From positions 1,054,001 through 1,118,000 of the forward strand of contig OZ248348.1 in assembly GCA_965234545.1 (NCBI GenBank): DNA of 64,000 nt, read 5' to 3'. The notes beneath the pieces were generated by a model. That model was not told the DNA's origin. It made no database searches and saw nothing but the letters and a program-made list of their open reading frames with translations. A program made the translations under genes and the position numbers. This DNA is from Methylotenera sp965234545 (lineage in GTDB: Bacteria > Pseudomonadota > Gammaproteobacteria > Burkholderiales > Methylophilaceae). Shown in pieces: positions 1 to 6,936 of the stretch; the stretch's first letter is position 1; every line of letters starts with the position of its first letter.

Positions 1-405
1 GCTGTCTTCAGACACAAATAACCCCGTATTCGCATCCCTCTTCTTTGTTAACATGCCCTTTCTTGCTCTTTGTGACTGAATTTCACATTTCCCTTTCGCC
101 CGAATAATCTCCTCATCGCATCGCTTATGATGCCAACAACCGTCGTCGTCCGAGATAAAGAAAAATTCCTCTAATATATTTGTTAATTCCTCCATTTTTT
201 TATTTGGGCATTTAGTCACACGCTTTAAGTATTTAATATCATTTTCAAATGGTCCAGTTGTGTAATACCTTTTCATCAAATTCCAATAGGTTCCATGCTC
301 CTCAAAGCTTAGATAATCTGTATCTGAATAATAATCACCCCAATCAAATTGGGTGAAAGGTATAACGAACGAAGTTTTGGTTATTTTACGTTTTTCGATG
401 GTCAA
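1..405 (-). CDS. DUF1376-type phage/plasmid protein, N-terminal part (runs off left edge)
   Basis: This reading frame is open for 135 codons to the window edge. It has no ATG; a TTG at 405-403 follows an AGGAG Shine-Dalgarno by six bases. The N-terminal part carries the DUF1376 (YdaU-like) pattern: FDWGDYYSDTDYLSFEEHG, then YWNLMKRYY and a stretch rich in Lys and Glu. Proteins of this family sit in prophages and integrated elements next to replication genes; their biochemical role is not settled. The TTG lies one base past the stop of the upstream gene (407-760), so translation is probably coupled. The gene is part of the element inserted at tmRNA. The family call is by recognition; function is inferred only from context. 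Confidence 0.72.
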   Translation of the reverse strand, partial: MTIEKRKITKTSFVIPFTQFDWGDYYSDTDYLSFEEHGTYWNLMKRYYTTGPFENDIKYLKRVTKCPNKKMEELTNILEEFFFISDDDGCWHHKRCDEEIIRAKGKCEIQSQRARKGMLTKKRDANTGLFVSEDS

Positions 406-406
406 A

Positions 407-760
407 TTAATCTCCTAACATTTTTACTGCGTTAATTTGCTGCTTGAAATTTCTTGTCATTCTTGATGTTGATTTTGCTGCTGATATAAGCTTTCTAGCT
501 ATGCGTTTATGGGCAATAGCTATGTCACCCCTAACCTCGAGTATCTTTTCATACATCACCCCCAGCTGGGCCCCCTCAAAATGCGTCCTAGCCCCCTCTT
601 TAACTGACTCTAACAAGTAGAAACAGGTTGAATCACCGTCAAGGTGTGTTCGCATCCGCCAATCCTTGTCTAAAGGACAAATCGCGGCATTGCATTTATT
701 AAACTTGGGGCAATCTCGAGGGTAGGTAAATTCAATTGACTCCAATGCAGCCGGCTTCAA
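407..760 (-). CDS. Hypothetical phage-element protein with four-cysteine cluster
   Basis: This 117-residue protein belongs to no named family I can assign, though similar proteins with a CPLD motif occur in betaproteobacterial prophage-like elements. Four cysteines (about residues 17, 23, 28 and 46, spacing C-x5-C-x4-C-x17-C) could bind a metal. The C-terminal half is basic and probably helical. An ATG at 805 would make a 132-residue product, but it overlaps alpA by 49 bases and has no clear ribosome site. The TTG at 760-758 has AGGGG seven bases upstream and overlaps the alpA TGA stop in a TTGA arrangement, so I choose it. A DNA- or RNA-binding role is possible but unproven. Confidence 0.6.
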   Translation of the reverse strand: MKPAALESIEFTYPRDCPKFNKCNAAICPLDKDWRMRTHLDGDSTCFYLLESVKEGARTHFEGAQLGVMYEKILEVRGDIAIAHKRIARKLISAAKSTSRMTRNFKQQINAVKMLGD

Positions 761-999
761 TTGGCAACCCCTAAAGCATGACGAAGCTCGCCCACATTCC
801 AGCAAGTCGTCCGTGGTGATAGTTTTCTTGGCTGAGGTAACCTACCCTCCTTTACGCCACGCCATACTGTTGCAGACGAACAAGCATAAAGAGCCATTAC
901 TACTGGCAGCCTTACATTTGCAGAGTTTGGGAATTGGTCAAAATTCCGTAAGTCTGAATTGATAGATGTTGATTCTGTTAATCGTAAAATATCTTTCAT
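757..999 (-). CDS. alpA: AlpA-family helix-turn-helix regulator / excisionase-like
   Basis: This is an 80-residue protein with a winged helix-turn-helix of the AlpA/MerR-like type from about residue 28 to 76. The signature includes RLPVVMALYACSSATVW, then VKEGRLPQPRKLSPRTTCW and a closing LRHAL. AlpA-type proteins activate integrase or excision functions in P4-like elements and cryptic prophages. An AAGG lies nine bases before the ATG at 999. The gene heads a coupled set of three (alpA, the cysteine-cluster protein, the DUF1376 protein) reading away from the integrase. Family assignment is good; whether it controls excision here is inferred from position. Confidence 0.8.
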   Translation of the reverse strand: MKDILRLTESTSINSDLRNFDQFPNSANVRLPVVMALYACSSATVWRGVKEGRLPQPRKLSPRTTCWNVGELRHALGVAN

Positions 1000-1108
1000 T
1001 GCTATTTACCTTTCTTGATTAATAAAAATCACCAAGTTAAGGTAGTATTTGCCTGCGCATTGTTGCCTATAACCGCTTCAGGAATTATCAAAACACCGAT
1101 AAAATCGC

Positions 1109-1136
1109 TTGACAGTGAAGAAAACTTTGATATTAT
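1109..1136 (+). promoter_or_regulatory. Strong sigma70-type promoter, plus strand
   Basis: TTGACA at 1109-1114 is a perfect -35 box. After 16 bases comes TATTAT at 1131-1136, five of six matches to the -10 consensus. It fires on the plus strand, opposite to all annotated genes of the element. No sizeable plus-strand gene follows, only the candidate small RNA that ends in the terminator at 1270-1306. Confidence 0.6.
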
Positions 1137-1142
1137 TCACCC

Positions 1143-1302
1143 AAGATGTTAGCTTTAAGCTATCGTGAAGCAAGTGAATAACCAAACAAATACCATCTTG
1201 ATAAAGTGCTGCAATCAAGGTCAGGTAAACAGTGCAATCCCGTCTAGTCTGAATATGACTTGGCACAAAGCCTCATACTCCGCCAAGAGTTTGGGGCTTT
1301 TT
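1143..1302 (+). ncRNA. Candidate small RNA of the integrative element (about 160 nt)
   Basis: The stretch between a consensus-like promoter (1109-1136) and an intrinsic terminator (stem 1270-1297, T-run from 1298) predicts a transcript of about 160 bases. The only reading frame near its start is an 11-codon ORF from ATG 1146 without a good ribosome site. An early TAGCTT-T-AAGCTA inverted repeat (1150-1162) could fold. Placement between alpA and the integrase recalls immunity or control RNAs of satellite phages such as P4, but I see no sequence proof of relationship. An opposing 62-codon frame (1078-1266) looks spurious. Confidence 0.35.
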
Positions 1303-1306
1303 CTTT
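1270..1306 (+). terminator. Rho-independent terminator, plus strand
   Basis: The left arm at 1270-1280 pairs with the right arm at 1287-1297 over ten of eleven positions (one G-T pair, one mismatch). The loop is CGCCAA. TTTTTCTTT follows directly on the plus strand; the minus-strand tail is poor, so it acts on plus-strand transcripts. Confidence 0.65.
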
Positions 1307-1367
1307 GGTGGTACTGCAAAAAACTTCTTTAAAACTTATTCCCCATTAACTTGTTAACGAGGGTCAA

Positions 1368-1385
1368 TACACAATATGTTGTGTA
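1368..1385. promoter_or_regulatory. Inverted repeat, candidate operator in AT-rich intergenic region
   Basis: TACACAA and TTGTGTA form perfect seven-base arms around a TATG centre. The site lies in an AT-rich non-coding stretch (about 1307-1561) between the terminator of the candidate RNA and the integrase stop codon. A second looser dyad, TTAAC-TT-GTTAA, is at 1346-1357. A dimeric repressor site is a reasonable guess. Nothing else was recognised in this stretch. Confidence 0.3.
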
Positions 1386-1561
1386 CGTAATGCAATTTAT
1401 GCCTTTATTTTGTGTGCGTCAACCCTGTTTTCACCCAATATTTTTGCCTCATTTTGCTGTATTTTTGTACAAATGGCACTAGCATTTGCATAGCGCCACA
1501 ATAAAAAATTAAAAATGTATTTAGTTGCACTAAAAATTAATTAAATTATTTTTTAGCCACT

Positions 1562-2770
1562 TTAAGCAAGCTTGAACGGCAACAGTTTTTCACTCGCTTT
1601 GAGTTCATCCAAATAATCCGCCCATGTCTGCATCATAGCTGTACGTTGTTCAACAAACTTAGTGCGGTTGTAAGCCGCTCCTAAAACGTCAGGTACTTTG
1701 TGTGCCAATTGATGTTCAATAATATAAGGGTCAATATTTAGGCGTTCATGCAATATGGTTCTTGCCATTGCCCTAAAACCATGCCCCGTTATATCTTTTT
1801 GAGTATCGTATCCCATGCGTCGCAAAGCCGCATTAATAGCTGCAGCACTCATTGGCTTTTTAGGGTCATGCCCTCCTTGAAAAACAAATTCGCCATGTCC
1901 GCTAAATTGATACATGTCTTCTAGTAGTTTGACGGCTTGTTTTGACAAAGGCACTAAATGATTCGATTTAGTTTTAGTTATAAAAAGGCGCCACTCTTTT
2001 GACTTCAAATCAATATCTGCCCATTTCATTTTTCGCAACTCTCCTGGGCGTGCGAATATAAACGGCGATAACTTGAGAGCTGTTTGCACAGTAAAGCCGC
2101 CTGTAAAGCCATCTATTGCACGTAAAAGTTCTGCTGCATCTTTAGGTTCCGTAAACGCAGCCATATGCTTAACGACTGCAGCAGGCAAAGCTCCTCTTAA
2201 ATCAACACACGGGTCTCGCATAGCTCTTCCAGTTTGAACTGCGTGACGAAATACTTGGCTAACTGCTTGCAATGTGCGATGTGCAGTTTCAAGCTTATTC
2301 AAGTTTTCAATACGCTTAACTGCTTCCAAAATTTGAGGTGCTGTAATTTCAGACATTTGCTTACTACCCAACCATGGAAAAATATATAGCTCTAAACGTC
2401 TCATGGTTCGTTGTTGGTGTGAAGCTGATTTATTAGTAAAGTAACTTGATGCCCACTCACGTGCCACCACTTCCAGACTATTAAGCTGCAAACCAATTTT
2501 AGAAGCTTTTGCAGCCTTCTTGGTTTCGCTAGGGTCGGCGTCATTAGCCAATAGTTTACGAGCAGCATCTCTTCTATCTCTTGCATCAGAGAGACTAACA
2601 TCCGGAAAAGAACCTAATGCTAGCGTCTTTCTCTTTCCACCAAAACGATAATCAAACCTCCAAAGCTTACTTCCGCTAGATTGAATGAATAAATACAACC
2701 CTTTTTCATCAGCTAGCTTATAAGGCTTATCTTTAGGCTTGGCGTTATTTGTAGCAGTCACTGTTAGCAT
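1562..2770 (-). CDS. int: P4-type tyrosine recombinase (integrase)
   Basis: This site-specific recombinase integrates and excises the element at the tmRNA gene. From the chosen start it has 402 residues. An N-terminal arm-binding domain (DUF4102 type) shows AKPKDKPYKLADEKGLYL and LGSFPDVSLSDAR. The catalytic half shows the arginine box (FARPGELRKMKW), the HGFR box, EHQLAHK, and a tyrosine in AAYNR as nucleophile. I use the ATG at 2770 because family members begin at this MLT-NAKPKDKPY segment and AGAGGG lies upstream; an in-frame ATG at 2797 would add nine residues. Just upstream lie inverted repeats that could be arm sites or operators. The gene starts about 165 bases from the tmRNA 3' end and reads away from it, the usual layout. 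Confidence 0.93.
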   Translation of the reverse strand: MLTVTATNNAKPKDKPYKLADEKGLYLFIQSSGSKLWRFDYRFGGKRKTLALGSFPDVSLSDARDRRDAARKLLANDADPSETKKAAKASKIGLQLNSLEVVAREWASSYFTNKSASHQQRTMRRLELYIFPWLGSKQMSEITAPQILEAVKRIENLNKLETAHRTLQAVSQVFRHAVQTGRAMRDPCVDLRGALPAAVVKHMAAFTEPKDAAELLRAIDGFTGGFTVQTALKLSPFIFARPGELRKMKWADIDLKSKEWRLFITKTKSNHLVPLSKQAVKLLEDMYQFSGHGEFVFQGGHDPKKPMSAAAINAALRRMGYDTQKDITGHGFRAMARTILHERLNIDPYIIEHQLAHKVPDVLGAAYNRTKFVEQRTAMMQTWADYLDELKASEKLLPFKLA

Positions 2771-2834
2771 TTGACGGTATCCCTCTGCAGATATCACTCG
2801 ATACCGTCAACGATACCGCCAAAAATGACGGTAT
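2771..2834. repeat. Repeated TGACGGTAT / ATACCGTCA motifs upstream of integrase
   Basis: TTGACGGTAT (2771-2780) and ATACCGTCAA (2801-2810) are perfect ten-base inverted copies. GATACCGCCA (2812-2821) is a degenerate copy and TGACGGTAT (2826-2834) a further one. The first copy abuts the integrase start codon. Such repeats next to P4-type integrase genes fit arm-type binding sites or autoregulatory operators. The role is inferred; the repeats are plain in the sequence. Confidence 0.55.
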
Positions 2835-2865
2835 GTCAAGATGCATTATGTGATGGCGTGAGGCA

Positions 2866-2900
2866 ACAAAAAAGCCACACACATTGCTGTATATGGCTTT
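2866..2900 (-). terminator. Rho-independent terminator of tmRNA (minus strand)
   Basis: Read on the minus strand, AAAGCCA and six further bases pair (with G-U pairs) to a matching right arm around a GCAA loop, giving a stem of about 13 pairs followed by a run of six T. It lies 35 bases past the tmRNA 3' end. It should be on the element side of the attachment site, so the element probably supplies it. Confidence 0.75.
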
Positions 2901-2934
2901 AAAGCAGTTCTTGATGCATTGTGAAACGCTAAAA

Positions 2935-2960
2935 TGGTGGAGCTGGGGGGAATCGAACCC
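2935..2960 (-). other. Probable attachment site (att) at the tmRNA 3' end
   Basis: P4-type integrases commonly recombine within the 3' end of tRNA or tmRNA genes and leave that end intact. Here the tmRNA acceptor arm and T-loop end at 2935 and the integrase lies directly beyond. The core should fall in about the last 25 bases of tmRNA. The second copy would be past the left edge of the window and cannot be checked. Exact limits are unknown. Confidence 0.5.
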
Positions 2961-3301
2961 CCGTCCGCAAATCCTCCACAGACAGTTCTACATACTTAGC
3001 CTTGTTGTTTAATTTAATCTGCACCACACCAACAGACAAGCGCTGTACAGACGAGCGACCTTAAGGTTAATGCCGTATTAAGTCACCCAATACAACACGT
3101 ATCCCGTGTATATGACACTACGTATGGGTTACCCCAATCCAACCCACGGGAGAGCTGGTGTAGCGTCCAGCAGGATTAAGCTGCTAGAGAGTAAGTTTCG
3201 TCGTTTGCGACTATACTTTTTTCAGCTGTATTTACGAGGTAATCTGAGCCTCGGTATGCCCTGCGCTGCTTTGTAACCCACGTCGAAACCTGGTCAGCCC
3301 C
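2935..3301 (-). ncRNA. ssrA: Transfer-messenger RNA (tmRNA)
   Basis: tmRNA rescues stalled ribosomes with SmpB and adds a degradation tag. The 5' end reads GGGGCTGACC from 3301 and pairs with AGCTCC before the terminal CCA at 2935. The T-loop (GGGTTCGA type) is present near the 3' end. The resume codon GCA is at 3208-3206; the tag frame runs to a TAA at 3178-3176 and encodes ANDETYSLAA. The gene is of the one-piece type, about 367 bases. A possible -10 box TATAAT lies at 3362-3357, implying a short 5' leader removed by RNase P. smpB follows upstream on the same strand. The 3' end serves as the integration target. Confidence 0.96.
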
Positions 3302-3356
3302 AAATCAGTTTTATTGCCGTCAAGCAAACCATGGCTCCAATTCACTTGATACATCT

Positions 3357-3362
3357 ATTATA
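3357..3362 (-). promoter_or_regulatory. Candidate -10 box for tmRNA
   Basis: TATAAT on the minus strand lies about 55 bases before the tmRNA 5' end. A convincing -35 box is not visible. It would give a precursor with a leader of about 50 bases. Confidence 0.4.
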
Positions 3363-3438
3363 CGCTTTAACGCGCCACTTAAGTAGAAGGTGGTTGCCAC
3401 CAGACTTTCATTCAAATCCGGCTTACTTCAAATTTGTC

Positions 3439-3888
3439 CTACTTATTGTGTGCCCGCATAATGCGGCCTTTTTCGCGCTCCCAGTCGCGCTCTTTTTCCG
3501 TATCGCGTTTATCGTGTTGCTTTTTACCCTTAGCCAGCCCAATCTGAACCTTTACCCGCCCTTTGGAAAAATGCAAATCCAGCGGCACGATGGTATAGCC
3601 AGAACGCTCCACCTTAGCGATCAGCTTAAGGATTTCTTCGTTATGCAATAGCAGTTTGCGAGTGCGTACGGCGTCCGGGCGGATGTGCGTAGAGGCCGCG
3701 CCCAATGGGGTCACGTGGCAACCTATTAGGTAAATTTCACCGCGCTGAATAATGACGTAGGCTTCTTTAATGTTAACGCGGTTGTCGCGTATGGCTTTAA
3801 CTTCCCAGCCTTCCAAGACCACGCCAGCCTCATACTTGTCTTCGATGAAGTAATCAAAAAACGCTTTTTTATTTTGTGCAATGCTCAT
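3439..3888 (-). CDS. smpB: SsrA-binding protein SmpB
   Basis: SmpB binds tmRNA and brings it to stalled ribosomes in trans-translation. The 149-residue length is normal. Visible hallmarks are the opening KKAFFDYFIEDKYEAGVVLEGWEVK, usual for the family, the segment SRKLLL-like TRKLLLHNEEI, and the basic KGKKQHDKRDTEKERDW tail that folds in the ribosomal mRNA channel. The gene lies just upstream of tmRNA on the same strand. No frameshift or missing part is seen. Assignment is certain on sequence. Confidence 0.97.
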   Translation of the reverse strand: MSIAQNKKAFFDYFIEDKYEAGVVLEGWEVKAIRDNRVNIKEAYVIIQRGEIYLIGCHVTPLGAASTHIRPDAVRTRKLLLHNEEILKLIAKVERSGYTIVPLDLHFSKGRVKVQIGLAKGKKQHDKRDTEKERDWEREKGRIMRAHNK

Positions 3889-3995
3889 AAAACGAACTAT
3901 TTCTTGGTCTATGCCTTAAAATGCCATTTTACCTCAGTTCTGCGCCTGTTCACTTTTCACACCGACGCAGACAGCCTTTATTTTTAAGACCGAGT

Positions 3996-4448
3996 ATGGC
4001 GCAAGTAAACAAATCCGTTCTAATTAACCATTCAGCCAGTCGCATGTTCGAGCTCGTCGATGACGTCAGCCGCTACCCGGAATTTCTGCCGTGGTGCGGC
4101 GGTGTCGATGTGATTAAAAAAGACCTGCACAGCACGATCGCCACCCTGCATATCGCCTACCATGGCTTGAAACAGCAATTCACCACCGAAAACAGCAAAA
4201 CTTACCCTAGCGCCATGGACATACAATTGAAAGACGGACCATTTAAGCACTTAGACGGGTCGTGGCGTTTTATCGCACTCAATGAAAATGCCTGTAAAAT
4301 TGAGTTTGTGCTTAATTATGAATTTGCCAACGCGTTTTTAGAGAAAATAATCGCCCCGGTTTTTAGCCACATTGCCAACACCTTTGTCGATGGCTTCGTC
4401 GCTAGAGCCGACGTGGTGTATAAAAACCAACAAGAGGAATGCCCATGA
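3996..4448 (+). CDS. ratA: RatA/Coq10-type START-domain protein
   Basis: This 150-residue protein has the polyketide cyclase/START fold of the RatA-Coq10 family. Clear marks are FELVDDVSRYPEFLPWCGG-like residues near 20-38 and the closing FSHIANTFVDGFVARADVVY. E. coli RatA was reported to block 70S ribosome association; mitochondrial Coq10 binds ubiquinone. Which role applies is open. A longer frame from 3921 exists, but the family starts at MAQVNKS, here 3996. The stop overlaps the next start as ATGA, so the pair is translationally coupled. Location beside smpB is conserved in proteobacteria. Confidence 0.88.
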   Translation: MAQVNKSVLINHSASRMFELVDDVSRYPEFLPWCGGVDVIKKDLHSTIATLHIAYHGLKQQFTTENSKTYPSAMDIQLKDGPFKHLDGSWRFIALNENACKIEFVLNYEFANAFLEKIIAPVFSHIANTFVDGFVARADVVYKNQQEECP

Positions 4449-4771
4449 ACAGCAACGAGATACTAGTTGAAGTCGCTTATGCCTTAGCCCACGAGCAATT
4501 GATCGCGCCGGTCAAGGCCACGCCAGGCATTACTGCCGAGCAAGCCATCAATCTATCTGGCATAGTCAAAAAATACCCGGAGATCGATTTAAACCAAAAT
4601 AAAATCGGCATTTTTGGCAAGCTCTCTAGATTGGATCAGCCCTTGCGTCACCTAGACCGCGTGGAAATTTACCGGGCGCTGATTGCCGACCCAAAAGAAG
4701 TGCGTAAGCAGCGTGTGGCCGATGGCAAAGTAATGAAAAAAGGCGGTGGCGACGCCGCGATTGAAGAATAA
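4445..4771 (+). CDS. rnfH: RnfH family (RatB) ubiquitin-fold protein
   Basis: A 108-residue member of the RnfH/UPF0125 family with a beta-grasp fold; its biochemical role is not well defined. The typical segments are VEVAYALAHEQ, the NKIGIFGKLSRLDQPL motif near 52-68, and LDRVEIYRALIADPKEVRKQR. I choose ATG 4445 because it overlaps the ratA stop (ATGA) and has AGAGGA at proper distance; an ATG six bases earlier is too close to that site. It forms a two-gene unit with ratA. Confidence 0.88.
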   Translation: MNSNEILVEVAYALAHEQLIAPVKATPGITAEQAINLSGIVKKYPEIDLNQNKIGIFGKLSRLDQPLRHLDRVEIYRALIADPKEVRKQRVADGKVMKKGGGDAAIEE

Positions 4772-4791
4772 AGCAACAAGCTTACGCTCGC

Positions 4792-5250
4792 TTATTCGCA
4801 ATACCGTTTGACATCCGCTTGTGCTTCTATCTTAGCCTGGGCGATCTCTGTGCTAGATAAAAACACCCGCTCACCCTTTTCGTTTACCGTGGCTATCCTG
4901 CCGCCCAATTGATAGGTCACCAAATTGGCTTGCGCGGCTTTGCAGTTTTTTTGTTTTAATTGCAGCGCTTCAGCCGACAAGGCATCGGCTTTCTCCGCTA
5001 CTTTTTGCTTGTTAGGCTGCGCTTTAGCGCGCTTTAATTCGCTAGTGATGTCACCTTCTACCGGCGCCAGCGGCGGCAAATTTTTTAAGCCTACCGCCGG
5101 CCGACCTTGCACGGATTCCAATTTAATATTGGATGGCGGCGGCACATCACTGTAGCGCATGACCCCATTAGGCTCACGCCATTTGTACACTTCCGCCGAA
5201 GCCATGATGGGCATTAACATTAGGCTTAATATCAACGCCGGTATTTGCAT
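4792..5250 (-). CDS. DUF4124-domain secreted protein
   Basis: A 152-residue protein with a Sec signal peptide (cleavage predicted after ASA, residue 19). A short DUF4124 core follows at about 20-37 with VYKWREPNGVMRYSDVPPP. The middle is rich in Lys, Ala and Glu and probably helical. Two cysteines (about 103 and 151) could form a disulfide. Family function is unknown; these proteins are periplasmic or envelope-linked. The gene converges on rnfH and is divergent from guaB. Confidence 0.8.
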   Translation of the reverse strand: MQIPALILSLMLMPIMASAEVYKWREPNGVMRYSDVPPPSNIKLESVQGRPAVGLKNLPPLAPVEGDITSELKRAKAQPNKQKVAEKADALSAEALQLKQKNCKAAQANLVTYQLGGRIATVNEKGERVFLSSTEIAQAKIEAQADVKRYCE

Positions 5251-5377
5251 TTTCTAGTCCTTAAGCACCCAAGTGCCCATCATCAATGGAAATAATAGTA
5301 TGGCCGCATGTTTGGGACAAGCAAGCTTTTTTAAAAACTTTATGCTGCTAGCACTCGCGCGAGCGCCGTGAAATCTG

Positions 5378-5383
5378 TATAAT
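5378..5383 (+). promoter_or_regulatory. Candidate -10 box of guaB
   Basis: TATAAT lies about 27 bases before the guaB start codon. The -35 position has no good match, so the promoter may need an activator or be moderate. AAGGA at 5398-5402 serves as ribosome site. Confidence 0.5.
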
Positions 5384-5409
5384 TTCGTTTTGGCTACAAG
5401 GATTTACGC

Positions 5410-6870
5410 ATGCGTTTATTGCAACAAGCTCTCACATTTGATGATGTTTTATTAGTGCCAGCCTACTCCAACGTGCTGCCACGCGAGGTTTCCCTCGCCA
5501 CACAACTTACCCGCAACATCCAACTCAACATACCGCTGCTGTCAGCGGCCATGGACACCGTGACTGAAGCGCCACTGGCCATCGCCTTGGCACAAGAAGG
5601 CGGCTTGGGCTTCATCCATAAAAACATGACGGCCATGAAACAAGCAGCCCATGTCGCCAGGGTTAAGCGTTTCGAATCCGGCGTGGTGAACGACCCGATT
5701 ACCATACAAAGCCACCTCACGGTGCGCGACGTGTTAGAACTCACGCGCATGCACAAAATATCCGGTATACCGGTGGTTGATAACGGCAAAATCGTTGGCA
5801 TTGTGACCAATCGCGATTTACGCTTTGAAACCAATTTAGATCAACCCATCAAAAACATCATGACACCGCGTGACCGTCTGGTTACCGTGCGTGAAGGCGC
5901 TGCTAAAGACGATGTCATACGCTTATTGCACCAACACCGCTTAGAGCGCGTGTTAGTGATAGACGCTAACGACACGCTTAAAGGCCTCATTACGGTTAAA
6001 GACATCCAAAAATCCACCGACCACCCTTACGCCTGTAAAGATGCGCAAGGCCGCTTGCGCGTGGGCGCAGCCGTTGGTGTGGGTGAAGGCACGGAGGAAC
6101 GCGTGGCCGCTTTATCTGAAGCCGGCGTTGACGTCATCGTGGTCGACACCGCGCACGGCCATTCACAAGGCGTGCTAGACCGTGTCACCTGGGTGAAAAA
6201 ACATTTCCCGCACATCGAAGTCATAGGCGGCAACATCGCAACTGCCAGCGCGGCGTTGGCCTTGGTCGATGCCGGTGCCGACGGCGTCAAAGTGGGCATA
6301 GGCCCAGGCTCCATCTGTACTACCCGTATCGTGGCTGGCGTAGGCGTGCCACAAGTGAGTGCGATTGCCAACGTGGCCGATGCTTTAGCCAAGAGCGGCG
6401 TGCCGTTTATTGCGGACGGCGGCATCCGCTTTTCTGGCGACATCTCTAAAGCCATTGCGGCCGGTGCTTACAGCGTTATGCTAGGCGGCATGTTTGCCGG
6501 TACCGAAGAAGCGCCGGGCGACATCGAACTGTTCCAAGGCCGCTCGTACAAATCATACCGTGGCATGGGTTCCATTGGCGCTATGGAAAAAGGCTCCAGC
6601 GACCGTTATTTCCAAGACACCAATAGCGGCGCAGACAAACTGGTGCCAGAAGGCATTGAAGGACGCGTTCCTTATAAAGGCAGCGTCATTGCCGTGATAC
6701 ACCAACTCATGGGCGGCTTACGCGCTTCCATGGGCTACGTGGGTGCCAGCAACATCACCGAAATGCGTGAAAAAGCCGAGTTTGTGCAAATCACCTCAGC
6801 CGGCATGCGTGAATCGCACGTGCACGATGTGCAAATCACCAAAGAAGCACCCAACTACCGTATAGACTAA
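5410..6870 (+). CDS. guaB: Inosine-5'-monophosphate dehydrogenase
   Basis: IMPDH oxidises IMP to XMP with NAD+, the first committed step to GTP. The 486-residue length is standard. The catalytic barrel opens with ALTFDDVLLVPAYS; two CBS domains occupy about 93-205. The active-site loop GIGPGSICTTR places the catalytic cysteine at residue 303, and the YRGMGS flap follows near 380. The C-terminus THE-like VQITKEAPNYRID is typical. It is followed by a terminator hairpin and then guaA, so the two genes form a guanine nucleotide locus with an internal transcription control point. Confidence 0.98.
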   Translation: MRLLQQALTFDDVLLVPAYSNVLPREVSLATQLTRNIQLNIPLLSAAMDTVTEAPLAIALAQEGGLGFIHKNMTAMKQAAHVARVKRFESGVVNDPITIQSHLTVRDVLELTRMHKISGIPVVDNGKIVGIVTNRDLRFETNLDQPIKNIMTPRDRLVTVREGAAKDDVIRLLHQHRLERVLVIDANDTLKGLITVKDIQKSTDHPYACKDAQGRLRVGAAVGVGEGTEERVAALSEAGVDVIVVDTAHGHSQGVLDRVTWVKKHFPHIEVIGGNIATASAALALVDAGADGVKVGIGPGSICTTRIVAGVGVPQVSAIANVADALAKSGVPFIADGGIRFSGDISKAIAAGAYSVMLGGMFAGTEEAPGDIELFQGRSYKSYRGMGSIGAMEKGSSDRYFQDTNSGADKLVPEGIEGRVPYKGSVIAVIHQLMGGLRASMGYVGASNITEMREKAEFVQITSAGMRESHVHDVQITKEAPNYRID

Positions 6871-6876
6871 ACCCCT

Positions 6877-6921
6877 TCACCACAAAGGCACTGCGACTGC
6901 GCGCCTTGGTGGTGAGTTTTT
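6877..6921 (+). terminator. Terminator or attenuator hairpin between guaB and guaA
   Basis: Arms at 6877-6889 and 6903-6915 pair at 12 of 13 positions and are followed by GTTTTTG. It should stop most guaB transcripts or set the guaB to guaA ratio. guaA begins 16 bases after the T-run, so any separate guaA promoter must overlap this structure. Confidence 0.7.
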
Positions 6922-6936
6922 GTTTCTAGAAGCCCT

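Noticed and set aside
1078..1266. 62-codon minus-strand frame between alpA and the integrase
   Set aside because: No ribosome site, no family pattern, and it lies opposite a promoter-terminator unit that explains the region better.
3331..3651. 106-codon plus-strand frame over the smpB end
   Set aside because: Antisense to smpB and the tmRNA promoter region; composition is that of a shadow frame.
3996..4771. ratA and rnfH (ratB) as a toxin-antitoxin pair
   Set aside because: The name suggests it, but both are conserved housekeeping-type genes beside smpB in proteobacteria, and no antitoxin family is recognisable.
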